DNA from: UBA10324 sp038326325
Lineage (GTDB): Bacteria; Bacteroidota; Bacteroidia; Chitinophagales; UBA10324
Assembly (NCBI GenBank): GCA_038326325.1
Contig: JBBQJW010000007.1
Location: forward strand, 1-64,000
Length of the DNA: 64,000 nucleotides
Reading direction: 5' to 3'
How positions within the stretch are numbered: the first letter of the stretch is position 1; every line of letters begins with the position of its first letter. The translations under genes and the position numbers were made by a program. The notes beneath the pieces were generated by a model. That model was not told the DNA's origin. It was given only the letters and a program-made list of their open reading frames with translations, and made no database searches. This document shows positions 43,970-52,318 of the stretch, piece after piece.

Positions 43970-44356
43970 ATGAATTCAAACTATAATGGTGAACTTGAGC
44001 ATATTTTAGGAAAGATTAAAACAAAAGTTCATTATAAATATCCAAATAAGGAAGGTGATAAAAAGGGATACCTTAAAGACAGATGTGTCCTGAGTCCCGA
44101 TGAAAAAATTAAAGGCGTACCATATTGGGATGTAATCGATTTAATTGTATTTCCTGATGAACCAAAAGAAATGCAAGAGAATATGCGGATTGGTTATTAT
44201 CGAAAACCCAAAGACAGATTAGTGTGGGGAAGTCAAACAACAATTACAGAACCCTTGGGCGTCTGGAAAAAATTATTGATTAAAACTGCTAATGAAAAAG
44301 TATGGTTTCGGAAATTATTGGAAGAAGTTATTGAAGATATAAAAAGGAAAGAGTAA
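43970..44356 (+). CDS. hypothetical protein
   Basis: A 128-residue soluble protein, very rich in Lys, with mixed charge (KIKTKVHYKYPNKEGDKKGY, WDVIDLIVFPDEP, VWKKLLIKTANEKVWFRKLLEE). No signal peptide, Cys pairs or catalytic motif is seen. It follows the lipoprotein gene by 24 bp and ends about 150 bp before the rplM promoter. Like its neighbour it is AT-rich and has no TGTWACA. I do not recognise the family. Confidence 0.5.
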   Translation: MNSNYNGELEHILGKIKTKVHYKYPNKEGDKKGYLKDRCVLSPDEKIKGVPYWDVIDLIVFPDEPKEMQENMRIGYYRKPKDRLVWGSQTTITEPLGVWKKLLIKTANEKVWFRKLLEEVIEDIKRKE

Positions 44357-44509
44357 AATGTTCAATGCAGTTTGTAAGCCTCTGTTCAATTCGCAATCGC
44401 GCCACATCACGAACCACCAAACTCCCCCTCAATTTTAAAACCGCGCCGAATTGCTATTGATTATCAATGCTTATTTGACACACTTTCTGAAAATATAATT
44501 AAACAAAAG

Positions 44510-44540
44510 TTTGGAAAAGTCGCTTGCGCCTTTACATTTG
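44510..44540 (+). promoter_or_regulatory. Bacteroidota sigma promoter of the rplM operon
   Basis: TTTG at 44510-44513, exactly 19 bp, then TACATTTG at 44533-44540: a perfect match to the TTTG-N19-TAnnTTTG consensus of Bacteroidota housekeeping promoters. Transcription would begin around 44547, leaving a leader of about 20 nt before the GTG of rplM. Confidence 0.75.
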
Positions 44541-44565
44541 CCGTCCCTTAAAAAAAGAATATAAA

Positions 44566-45006
44566 GTGGATACGCTCAGTTACAGAACTAAACACGCCAA
44601 CGCGGGCAATGTTAAACGCGAATGGTATGTGATAGATGCCGAAGACAAAGTGCTCGGTCGCATCGCATCAAAAATCGCCATGATACTCATGGGCAAAAAC
44701 AAAACTTCATACACCGCTCATTATGATACAGGTGATTTTGTAATCGTTTTAAATGCCGGAAAAGTAAAATTGACTGGAAAAAAAATGGATCAAAAAGAAG
44801 TGATACACCATACCGGATACCCTGGCGGCCAACGCTCAGAAATCGCTCGCGACTTACTCGCTCGCATTCCTGAACGGATGATTGAAAATGCGGTGAAGGA
44901 TATGTTGCCTCATACCAAACTTGGAAATGCCATGTTCAAAAAGCTGTTTGTATATGGCGGCACTGAACATCCTCATAAAGCTCAACAACCTAAAACCATC
45001 AAATAA
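44566..45006 (+). CDS. rplM: ribosomal protein L13
   Basis: A 146-residue large-subunit protein. I chose the GTG at 44566 (DTLSYRTKHANAG, then REWYVIDAEDKVLGR) because it fits Bacteroidota L13 and sits behind the promoter; a longer frame from 44524 would start upstream of the -7 box. The VIDAEDKVLGRIASKIA and HHTGYPGG motifs are conserved. First gene of rplM-rpsI, 6 bp before rpsI. Confidence 0.97.
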   Translation: MDTLSYRTKHANAGNVKREWYVIDAEDKVLGRIASKIAMILMGKNKTSYTAHYDTGDFVIVLNAGKVKLTGKKMDQKEVIHHTGYPGGQRSEIARDLLARIPERMIENAVKDMLPHTKLGNAMFKKLFVYGGTEHPHKAQQPKTIK

Positions 45007-45012
45007 GATTGC

Positions 45013-45402
45013 ATGGAAACGACTAAAGCGCTCGGAAGAAGAAAAGAAGCTACAGCTCGCGTAAATATTATCAGCGGCGGCTCTGGCAAAATCACCATCA
45101 ATGGTGTCGAATACAAAAAGTATTTTCCTCAGGCTATTTATCAGCAATTGTTAGAGCAACCATTCGCGTTGTTAAACATCGTTAATCAGTATGATGTGGA
45201 AGCAAATACTTCAGGTGGCGGAGTTAAAGGTCAATCAGAAGCAATTCGATTGGGCATATCCCGTGGCTTGTTGAAAATAAACGCTGAATACCGCGTGGTG
45301 TTAAAACCCAATGGTCTTCTCACCCGTGACCCTCGCGCTGTTGAGCGTAAAAAGCCGGGTAAGAAAAAAGCTCGTAAGAGTTTCCAGTTCAGCAAGCGTT
45401 AA
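45013..45402 (+). CDS. rpsI: ribosomal protein S9
   Basis: A 129-residue small-subunit protein. TKALGRRKEATARVNIISG opens the protein, TSGGGVKGQSEAIRLGISR is the S9 signature, and the Lys/Arg-rich tail ends in FQFSKR, whose last Arg contacts the P-site tRNA. It follows rplM directly and is followed by rpsB after a 37-bp gap. Confidence 0.98.
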   Translation: METTKALGRRKEATARVNIISGGSGKITINGVEYKKYFPQAIYQQLLEQPFALLNIVNQYDVEANTSGGGVKGQSEAIRLGISRGLLKINAEYRVVLKPNGLLTRDPRAVERKKPGKKKARKSFQFSKR

Positions 45403-45439
45403 TCTCAATTTTTCATCTTCAATTCATTACATCATAATA

Positions 45440-46378
45440 ATGGAAAAACTAAATCACACGGCATTACTCGACGCGGGAGTTCACTTCGGACACTTGCGCA
45501 AAAAGTGGAATCCTAAAATGCTTCCTTATATCTTCATGGAGAAAAAAGGAATTCATTTAATAGATCTTAATAAAACTATTGACGCTGCTGAATCAGCAGC
45601 GGCGGCTCTTCGCAGTGTTGCACGCAGCGGAAAGAAAATTTTGTTTGTTGCAACTAAGAAGCAAGCGAAGTCAATTGTATCAGAAGCAGCAACTCGTGTA
45701 AACATGCCCTTCGTAACTGAAAGATGGTTGGGAGGAATGTTGACGAATTTTTCTACCATTCGTAAGTCCATCAAAAAAATGCAGAGCATTGAGAAGATGA
45801 TGATTGATGGTACTTTCGAAAACATCACTAAGAAAGAGCGTCTTCAGTTAGAGCGCGAAAGAGCGAAACTTGAAAAAGTGTTGGGCGGTATTGCTCAACT
45901 TGGTCGCTTACCTGCTGCTATTTTCTTGGTTGATATCACTCACGAACACATTGCATTAGCCGAAGCGAAACGATTGAACATTCCGACTTTCGGAATGGTA
46001 GATACTAACTCTGACCCTACAACTGTTGACTTTCCAATTCCTGCAAACGACGATGCTACTAAATCAATTTCTATCATCACTAATTTTTTGACTGATGCAA
46101 TGATTGAAGGATTAAGTGAGCGTAAGAAAGATAAAGATGAAGCTGCTGAAGGTGGAGATGATAGCGAAGATGGCGCTGAAGGAAGAGGTGCATTTGCTGA
46201 AGTGGAAGAAGGCGGCGATGGTGAAAAGAAAAAAGCACCAAGAGGAGCCGGTGGTAATCGCGGAGGTGGAACAAGAGGTGGTGGCGGAAATCGTGGTGGA
46301 GGAACAGGTGGTCCGGCTAAACCAGGTGCAGGCGGTGGTAATCGTACTGGCGGCGGCGGAAATCGCACACGCAAATAA
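45440..46378 (+). CDS. rpsB: ribosomal protein S2 with Gly/Arg-rich C-terminal extension
   Basis: A 312-residue protein. The ATG at 45440 gives the standard start EKLNHTALLDAGVHFGHLRKKWNPKM, and MVDTNSDPTTVDFPIPANDDA is also typical. An acidic stretch (DKDEAAEGGDDSEDGAEG) follows residue 225, and the last 50 residues repeat Gly/Arg/Asn blocks (GGNRGGGTRGGGGNRGGG). E. coli S2 has 241 residues; this tail adds about 60 and resembles RGG RNA-binding tails. The earlier in-frame starts at 45311 and after lie within rpsI and are rejected. Confidence 0.96.
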   Translation: MEKLNHTALLDAGVHFGHLRKKWNPKMLPYIFMEKKGIHLIDLNKTIDAAESAAAALRSVARSGKKILFVATKKQAKSIVSEAATRVNMPFVTERWLGGMLTNFSTIRKSIKKMQSIEKMMIDGTFENITKKERLQLERERAKLEKVLGGIAQLGRLPAAIFLVDITHEHIALAEAKRLNIPTFGMVDTNSDPTTVDFPIPANDDATKSISIITNFLTDAMIEGLSERKKDKDEAAEGGDDSEDGAEGRGAFAEVEEGGDGEKKKAPRGAGGNRGGGTRGGGGNRGGGTGGPAKPGAGGGNRTGGGGNRTRK

Positions 46379-46450
46379 TTGAACTCTAATCTTTTTTTAG
46401 TTAAGTAGTTCGAAGAAATTTTTTTAAATAATTAAACAAGAAAAAACAAA

Positions 46451-47278
46451 ATGGAAATAACTGCAACAGCCGTTAATGAGTTGCGCAAAAAAACCGGCGC
46501 TGGTTTAATGGATTGCAAAAAAGCGTTGGTGGAATCAAACGGAGATTTTGAAGCAGCTATTGATTATCTTCGGAAGAAGGGACAAAAAGTTGCTGCACTT
46601 CGTTCTGACCGCGACGCGAAGGAAGGAGTTGTAATCGCGATAACTTCTATTGATGGTAAATCAGGAATTGCTTTGAACCTTGGTTGTGAAACTGATTTCG
46701 TTGGTAAGAATGAAGAGTTTGTCGGCTTCGCAAAAGAAGTAGCTGAACTTGCTTTAATCAACAATGTAAAAACTGTTGCTGAAGTAATGACTCTGCCTTA
46801 CGAAACCCGTACCGTTGGCGACAGAATTTCTGATTTGGTTGGAAAAATCGGAGAGAACATCAGCATTAAAAAATTCGAAAGAGTGGATGGTGCTTTGGTG
46901 ATTCCTTACATTCATACCAATTACAAAGTAGGTGTATTGATTTCTTACAGTACTGATAATGAAAAATTGCAAACCATTGGAAAGGACATCGCGATGCAGA
47001 TTGCCGCAATGAGTCCTGTTGCAGTTGATAAAGATGATGTTCCTCAGTCAATCATCGACCGTGAGTTGGATATTGCACGCGAACAAATTAAAGCAGAAGG
47101 CAAACCTGAAAACATGATTGATAAAATCGCTGCAGGTAAACTTCAGAAATTCTTTAAAGAAAATACTTTGTTGAATCAGCAATTCGTAAAGAACAACGAT
47201 AAAACAGTTGCAGATGTGTTAAAAGAAGTTGACCCGAATCTGAAAGTCAATTCTTTTGTGAGAATGTCTCTCAGCTAA
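46451..47278 (+). CDS. tsf: elongation factor Ts
   Basis: A 275-residue nucleotide exchange factor for EF-Tu. The N-terminal UBA-like domain reads TAVNELRKKTGAGLMDCKKAL, and the core motif CETDFVGKNEEF is the EF-Ts signature that contacts EF-Tu. Follows rpsB by 72 bp, the common rpsB-tsf order. A strong terminator hairpin follows. Confidence 0.98.
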   Translation: MEITATAVNELRKKTGAGLMDCKKALVESNGDFEAAIDYLRKKGQKVAALRSDRDAKEGVVIAITSIDGKSGIALNLGCETDFVGKNEEFVGFAKEVAELALINNVKTVAEVMTLPYETRTVGDRISDLVGKIGENISIKKFERVDGALVIPYIHTNYKVGVLISYSTDNEKLQTIGKDIAMQIAAMSPVAVDKDDVPQSIIDRELDIAREQIKAEGKPENMIDKIAAGKLQKFFKENTLLNQQFVKNNDKTVADVLKEVDPNLKVNSFVRMSLS

Positions 47279-47286
47279 AAAAAATT

Positions 47287-47319
47287 AAAAAGCTCCGAAT
47301 TAATCGGAGCTTTTTTTTT
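47287..47319 (+). terminator. rho-independent terminator after tsf
   Basis: Stem AGCTCCGA/TCGGAGCT (extended by A:T pairs), loop ATTAA, followed by nine T. It closes the ribosomal protein operon. Confidence 0.9.
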
Positions 47320-47391
47320 GTGCTTATTTTTCGCCTCTCAGATTTTTTGTTTAAAAAAGAAAACTGTTACACTAATAAGCCGCAACAAAAT

Positions 47392-47414
47392 TTTTTCACT
47401 TTTCATTTTTCACT
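47392..47414. repeat. AGTGAAAA-family repeat, short copy
   Basis: TTTTTCACTTTTCATTTTTC and three further bases, immediately before the pyrH start, related to 14302-14331 and in the same orientation relative to the sequence. Confidence 0.45.
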
Positions 47415-47422
47415 TAGCTACC

Positions 47423-48136
47423 ATGTCTTCAAAATATAAAAGAATACTTCTGAAACTTAGCGGCGAATCGTTAATGGGCAGTCAGAAATTTGGTATTGAC
47501 CCGTTAATGACAAAACTCTACGCGCAGGAAATTAAAGCTGCTGTAACAGCCGGAGTGGAAGTAGCGATAGTGATTGGCGGCGGAAATATTTTCAGAGGAA
47601 TGAGCGCCGAAGGAAGCGGAATCGACCGCGCGCAGGGTGACTACATGGGAATGCTCGCTACGCTCATGAATGGTATCGCGTTACAAAGCATCATCGAGCA
47701 TTCAGGTGTGCCTACACGATTACAGTCGGCAATAAAAATTGAACAGGTATGCGAACCCTACATTCGTCGCCGTGCGATTCGTCATCTTGAAAAAGGAAGA
47801 GTAGTTATTTTCGGAGCTGGAACAGGTAATCCGTATTTCACAACTGATACAGCAGCAGCATTACGCGCCGTTGAAATTGAAGCCGATGTATTATTGAAAG
47901 GGACACGAGTTGATGGAATTTATACCGAAGACCCCGAGAAAAATCCCAAAGCGAAAAAATTTGAAACCATTTCGTTCACTGAAGCTTACGAGAAAAACCT
48001 CAATGTGATGGATATGACTGCATTTACTTTATGTCAGGAAAACAATCTGCCCATCATTGTTTTCAATGCCAACGAACCCGGAAACCTGTTAAAAGTGTTA
48101 CAGGGAAAAAAGATTGGAACAATGGTGAAGAATTAA
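47423..48136 (+). CDS. pyrH: UMP kinase
   Basis: A 237-residue hexameric kinase turning UMP into UDP. KRILLKLSGESLMG is the phosphate-binding start, VIVIGGGNIFRGM the Gly-rich site, and VEADVLLKGTRVDGIY and NVMDMTAFTLC the nucleotide-contact segments. I chose the ATG at 47423 because the upstream frame from 47318 runs through the terminator and a repeat. It lies between tsf and frr, a conserved gene order. Confidence 0.96.
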   Translation: MSSKYKRILLKLSGESLMGSQKFGIDPLMTKLYAQEIKAAVTAGVEVAIVIGGGNIFRGMSAEGSGIDRAQGDYMGMLATLMNGIALQSIIEHSGVPTRLQSAIKIEQVCEPYIRRRAIRHLEKGRVVIFGAGTGNPYFTTDTAAALRAVEIEADVLLKGTRVDGIYTEDPEKNPKAKKFETISFTEAYEKNLNVMDMTAFTLCQENNLPIIVFNANEPGNLLKVLQGKKIGTMVKN

Positions 48137-48170
48137 AAATTATTTTTGAAGGCGAGAAAAAAATAAAACT

Positions 48171-48728
48171 ATGAGCATTGATAATTTAACAAAGGACGCA
48201 AGCGGTTTAATGGAAAAAGCGATTCAACATTTGGAAGTTGAGTTGACGAAAGTTCGCGCCGGAAAAATCACTCCGAATATCATTGACGGAATATCGATTG
48301 ATTACTATGGAACAAAAACTCCGATTAATCAGATGGCGAATGTCGCTGTCGCGGATGCGCGCACGCTCACCATTCAACCTTGGGAAAAGAAAAATCTGGA
48401 ACTGATTGATAAGGCGATCATCGCCGCGAACATTGGCATCAATCCGCATAACGATGGCAACACGATAAAACTTTTTATGCCTCCGCTCACTGAAGAGCGC
48501 AGAAAAGAGTTCGTGAAAAAAGCGCATGTGCTCGCGGAAGCGGCGCGTGTAAGTATCAGAACCATTCGCAGAGACACTAACGAAGGCATTCGTAAATTAG
48601 CTAAGGAACATATTCCTGAAGACGCCATTAAAGATGGCGAAGCGAAAGTGCAGGCCCTTACTGATAAATACACAGCCATTATTGAAAAGCACATGGAGAC
48701 AAAGGAGAAAGAGATAATGACTGTTTAA
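48171..48728 (+). CDS. frr: ribosome recycling factor
   Basis: A 185-residue L-shaped protein that splits ribosomes with EF-G after termination. The start ends KAIQHLEVELTKVRAGKITPNII, the conserved helix; IDYYGTKTPINQMANV and PPLTEERRKEFVKKAH are also family hallmarks. It follows pyrH by 34 bp and ends before a clear terminator. Confidence 0.97.
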   Translation: MSIDNLTKDASGLMEKAIQHLEVELTKVRAGKITPNIIDGISIDYYGTKTPINQMANVAVADARTLTIQPWEKKNLELIDKAIIAANIGINPHNDGNTIKLFMPPLTEERRKEFVKKAHVLAEAARVSIRTIRRDTNEGIRKLAKEHIPEDAIKDGEAKVQALTDKYTAIIEKHMETKEKEIMTV

Positions 48729-48731
48729 TGT

Positions 48732-48761
48732 AAAGTGAAAAACTAAAAGTGAAAAATTAAA
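48732..48761. repeat. AGTGAAAA-family intergenic repeat, copy 3
   Basis: A 30-bp stretch identical to 14149-14178 (AGTGAAAAACTAAAAGTG core), 34.6 kb away, between the frr stop and its terminator stem. Confidence 0.7.
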
Positions 48762-48793
48762 AAGCTTCTCAGAATTTTTGAGAGGCTTTTTTT
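48760..48793 (+). terminator. rho-independent terminator after frr
   Basis: Twelve-bp stem AAAAGCTTCTCA/TGAGAGGCTTTT (one G-T pair), 7-nt AT-rich loop, then a run of T. Ends the pyrH-frr transcript. Confidence 0.85.
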
Positions 48794-48832
48794 AATCGTA
48801 AATTTTTAATCAAAATTCTAAAATCAAGTAAA

Positions 48833-49165
48833 ATGTTAGAACTCGCAAACATCACAACAGGAACTGAATTACAGGGATATAGAATTGTTCGCAACCTGGG
48901 AATAGCACAGGGAATAATGGTTCGTTCACGCAGTATTTTTGGAAATATCGGAGCAAGTTTTCAGCAATTGCTTGGCGGAAATATTACTCTCTACTCAGAA
49001 CTCTGCGAGCGCACAAGGCTTGATGCGAAAAATGAAATGATGAACAAAGCAATGCAAATGGGTGCGAATGCCATCATTGGATTTCGATTTGATGCAAATG
49101 AAATTACTGATGGTGTAACAGAAGTGCTCGCTTATGGAACCGCCGTATATGTAGAAAAAAATTAA
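48833..49165 (+). CDS. YbjQ/UPF0145 family protein
   Basis: A 110-residue protein. TGTELQGYRIVRNLGIAQGI and MNKAMQMGANAIIGFRFDAN are diagnostic of the UPF0145 (heavy-metal-binding-like) family, which forms pentameric rings of unknown function. No signal peptide. Stands alone downstream of the frr terminator. Confidence 0.87.
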   Translation: MLELANITTGTELQGYRIVRNLGIAQGIMVRSRSIFGNIGASFQQLLGGNITLYSELCERTRLDAKNEMMNKAMQMGANAIIGFRFDANEITDGVTEVLAYGTAVYVEKN

Positions 49166-49369
49166 GTGTAACGGTTATATCGTCTCGCATCACGACTATA
49201 TCGGGACAAGCTCCACCGCAGAGGAAAATATTAACTATTGATATTGATGTCTGTCAATAATAACAACAATCAAAAGTTTGTGAATCAATTTCAGGAAATA
49301 AAATTTCAATTCTCACTCGTAAAACTAAACTTTGCAATCGAATTTCAGTCTCAACAAAAAAATCTCCCG

Positions 49370-50920
49370 ATGAAAAAAATATTACTGTTTCTTTTCATTT
49401 TTTGCTCATCTGAACTATTGCATGCACAGGACATCAATGTTTCTTCCGCACAATATTTCGATTCTGAACCTTCGCTCGCCGTGAATCCTACCAATCAACA
49501 AAATGTAGTAGCGGCGTGGATGGGATTAACGGGAATAAAAGTTTCAGCAAAATTAAAAGCGTCATTCGATGGAGGATTAACCTGGTCGGCCGTCAGTTCT
49601 ATTCCGCACAGTGCCACCACTTTTACTTCAGCTGATGTTTCGCTCGTGTTCAATTCATCAGGAAAATGTTTTTTAAGTTTTGTTGATTTTCATAAACCTG
49701 ATTCAGGCGGAGTATATTTTTCTTCATCCACTAATGGTGGTGTTACATGGTCTGCACCTGTAAAGGCAATTGATGGTTTGGCAGCGCCTCAACTTCCACT
49801 CGACCGTCCGTGGATTGCAGTTGATAAATCAGGCGGCGCTCATGATGGAAGAATATATGTAACATCGATGACCGCTAACTGGTATCCGACTAACCGACAT
49901 GTGTATGTAACTTATAGCGACAATGATGGTTTGTCGTGGAGCGCTTTGAAGCAGGCTGATACCGCGGGATTTCTTTGTACGAGCGTGAAATCAATGCTGA
50001 TACCGACTGTTACAGCAAATGGAAAATTAAACTGCGCGTATATTTCTTACGATGTCTCCGGTTCGTTAATTCCTAGAATGATTGACGCGATTTCTGTTGA
50101 CGGTGGCGATAATTTTTCTTTTCACTCAGTGTTACAGTACACTTCAACAAGCGTGATTGACACGGATTATCAATTCAGTTATTGCATGGTTGCGCATCCA
50201 ACTGATGCGAATAAATTGTGGATGGGTTTTACAAACTGGAGCAGCGGTGACCCTGATATTTTTGTTTATCATAGTACTGACGGTGGAATTTCATGGAGCG
50301 CGGGAATGAAAGTGAATGATGATGGAGTGATGAATGGCATCGGACAAGATATGTTGTGGATGAATGTTTCACCTACGGGAATAGTAGGTGCCGCATGGCG
50401 CGACAGAAGAAATTACGGACAAGGCGCCACAACATCATTTGACATTTACGGAGCAGTGAGTGAGGATGGCGTGAACTGGAGCGCAAACAAAATGATAAGC
50501 GATAATTATTCTCCGTTCAGTTCACTAACCGAGGGGAATGATTTTTTAGGAATTTGCCTGAATGATAATTATCTGATGAGCGACTGGGGAGATTACAGAG
50601 GTAATCATTGGGAAATTTATTACAACCGAGTTCCGCTTTCTGAAATGCTCGGAGTAAATCAACTCAGTGACTTACAGAATGATTTTTATTTGAAACAAAA
50701 TCCTTCGAGTGATTTTCTCGAGTTGGTGTCAACCGAAAATTTTTCATCGCTTCAGGTTTCTGTTTTCAATTTAGTTGGCGAAAATATTTATTCAGGAATA
50801 TTTTCTGATGGAAATAGTTCTTCAATTAAAATTCCCGTTAAAAATATTTCGAACGGAATTTATCTTGTGAAAATAAAATCAACACAAGGAAACTCAACGC
50901 TACGATGGGTGAAAATGTAA
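49370..50920 (+). CDS. secreted BNR/Asp-box sialidase-like protein with T9SS sorting domain
   Basis: A 516-residue protein. Start at 49370, where a clear signal peptide follows (ILLFLFIFCSSELLHAQ). Several Asp-boxes of the beta-propeller fold appear: SFDGGLTWSAV, STNGGVTWSAPV, SDNDGLSWSAL, STDGGISWSAG, SEDGVNWSA. The last 85 residues are a type A sorting domain (FYLKQNPSSDFLELV, then NISNGIYLVKIKS). The catalytic residues of true sialidases cannot be placed with certainty, so an enzyme is possible but not shown. Confidence 0.85.
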   Translation: MKKILLFLFIFCSSELLHAQDINVSSAQYFDSEPSLAVNPTNQQNVVAAWMGLTGIKVSAKLKASFDGGLTWSAVSSIPHSATTFTSADVSLVFNSSGKCFLSFVDFHKPDSGGVYFSSSTNGGVTWSAPVKAIDGLAAPQLPLDRPWIAVDKSGGAHDGRIYVTSMTANWYPTNRHVYVTYSDNDGLSWSALKQADTAGFLCTSVKSMLIPTVTANGKLNCAYISYDVSGSLIPRMIDAISVDGGDNFSFHSVLQYTSTSVIDTDYQFSYCMVAHPTDANKLWMGFTNWSSGDPDIFVYHSTDGGISWSAGMKVNDDGVMNGIGQDMLWMNVSPTGIVGAAWRDRRNYGQGATTSFDIYGAVSEDGVNWSANKMISDNYSPFSSLTEGNDFLGICLNDNYLMSDWGDYRGNHWEIYYNRVPLSEMLGVNQLSDLQNDFYLKQNPSSDFLELVSTENFSSLQVSVFNLVGENIYSGIFSDGNSSSIKIPVKNISNGIYLVKIKSTQGNSTLRWVKM

Positions 50921-50939
50921 GGGAAAAATTCACCTTACT

Positions 50940-51968
50940 CTATCCTTCGCTCCAAACTTTTGTTCCTTCTGTGCAGTTTGTACAGATATCAATTTCACTT
51001 CGTGCTTTTAAAAGCGACACACGAAAATTCTGATACGATTCATTTTGCCACAACTCTTTTAAGTTTTGTTGCTTCAGCGAACCGAGTTTGTGCTTCGCAT
51101 CTTTATCGAAACAGCACGGCACCACCCAGCCATCCCAGGTGACAACACAAGAGTGCCACATTTTCCAGCAGTGATTGAGCAATAAATTTTTAATGCTCCA
51201 CTTACCAGATGCATTTTTTTTGTATCGCGAATATTTTTCAATGGTTGGAATCAAATCATTTCCGTTTTCATAATCATAAACCTGCGCGGTTTTGAACCAC
51301 ACATCATCAACACCTAATTCCTTTCCTAATTTTTTCACTTCTTCCACCTGATGTTCGTTTGGTTTCACCACTAAGAATTGAAAAACTATAAATGGAGTTT
51401 TACTTTTTAACTGCTTGCGCCACTTCACAATATTTTTTGTGCCTTCAATTACTTTCGAAAGTTGTCCACCCACACGATAGTTTTCATACACCTCTTGAGT
51501 AGTTCCGTCAATAGAAATTATCAATCTGTCTAAACCTGACTCAACAGTTTTCTTTGCAGCTTCATCATTCAGGTAATGCGCGTTAGTGGAAGTTGCAGTG
51601 TAAATTTTTTTCGATGAAGCGTGTTTCACCATCTCCAGAAACTTTGTATTGAGATAAGGTTCTCCCTGAAAATAAAATATCAGGTATAGGAGATGCGCAT
51701 GCATTTCGTCAATTGTTCTCTTAAAAAAATCTTCCTGTAACATTCCGGTATCGCGAGTGAATGAACGCAATCCACTCGGACATTCAGGGCAACGAAGATT
51801 GCAACTCGTGGTCGGCTCGAACGACACACTAATTGGCATCCCCCATTGTGAAGCTTTGCCAGTGGCTCTTGAATAATAATAACTGCCCAACACTTTCGCC
51901 GCGTTCAACGCACGGCGGGGAGTTAGTTTTGAAATAATATTTAGTAAGTCGCGAAAGTTGAAATTCAA
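50940..51968 (-). CDS. radical SAM/SPASM domain protein
   Basis: A 342-residue enzyme. SFEPTTSCNLRCPECPSGL has the CxxxCxxC motif for the radical-generating [4Fe-4S] cluster near residue 54. The C-terminal SPASM region has extra Cys for auxiliary clusters (HCWKMWHSCVVTWDGWVVPCCFD, then ICTNCTEG). Such enzymes modify peptides or carbohydrates. No precursor peptide gene was found adjacent; HepT/MntA follow on the same strand upstream. Substrate unknown. Confidence 0.92.
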   Translation of the reverse strand: MNFNFRDLLNIISKLTPRRALNAAKVLGSYYYSRATGKASQWGMPISVSFEPTTSCNLRCPECPSGLRSFTRDTGMLQEDFFKRTIDEMHAHLLYLIFYFQGEPYLNTKFLEMVKHASSKKIYTATSTNAHYLNDEAAKKTVESGLDRLIISIDGTTQEVYENYRVGGQLSKVIEGTKNIVKWRKQLKSKTPFIVFQFLVVKPNEHQVEEVKKLGKELGVDDVWFKTAQVYDYENGNDLIPTIEKYSRYKKNASGKWSIKNLLLNHCWKMWHSCVVTWDGWVVPCCFDKDAKHKLGSLKQQNLKELWQNESYQNFRVSLLKARSEIDICTNCTEGTKVWSEG

Positions 51969-51979
51969 TTGCCAATAAT

Positions 51980-52318
51980 TTATTCAGAAAGAATTTTCTG
52001 AAACTGCTTTATCAAATCAGTAAGATTATTCTTATAGATGTTCCAGATAACTGAATAGTCAACTCCGATGTAATCGTGAACAATTCTGTTTCTAAATCCT
52101 TTTAGTGTTCTCCACGGAACTTCAGGATGTTTTTTTTTAAACGGAGTTGAAATTTTTGTTGCTGCTTCTCCGATGATTGAAAAATTTCTTACAACCGCAT
52201 CTTCAATAATTTCATCATGAAGAAATTTTTTCTCCGTGTATCCTTTAAGGTATCGTGTAATTTTTTCTGATGCTTCAAGAATATCTTCAACTAAAAATTT
52301 GTCGCTGCGCTTAGACAT
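51980..52318 (-). CDS. HepT-like ribonuclease toxin (DUF86)
   Basis: A 112-residue all-helical HEPN protein. GFRNRIVHDYIGVD carries the R-x4-H motif of the RNase active site followed by the Tyr that the antitoxin modifies. The NFSIIGEAATKIS helix is also typical. It overlaps the nucleotidyltransferase gene by 8 bp, forming the two-gene HepT/MntA module. Confidence 0.9.
   Translation of the reverse strand: MSKRSDKFLVEDILEASEKITRYLKGYTEKKFLHDEIIEDAVVRNFSIIGEAATKISTPFKKKHPEVPWRTLKGFRNRIVHDYIGVDYSVIWNIYKNNLTDLIKQFQKILSE

Noticed and set aside
44472..44497. TTGACA and TATAAT boxes before rplM that look like a classical sigma-70 promoter
   Set aside because: They are only 13 bp apart, far short of 17, and the TTTG-N19-TACATTTG pair downstream fits the Bacteroidota consensus perfectly.
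44357..44509. A tRNA or small RNA gene in the gap before rplM
   Set aside because: No cloverleaf or stable stem-loop with a T-run could be drawn; the gap holds only the promoter.
45940..46374. A Pro-rich antisense frame over rpsB
   Set aside because: It is the complement of the Gly-rich S2 tail; the composition is a mirror effect.
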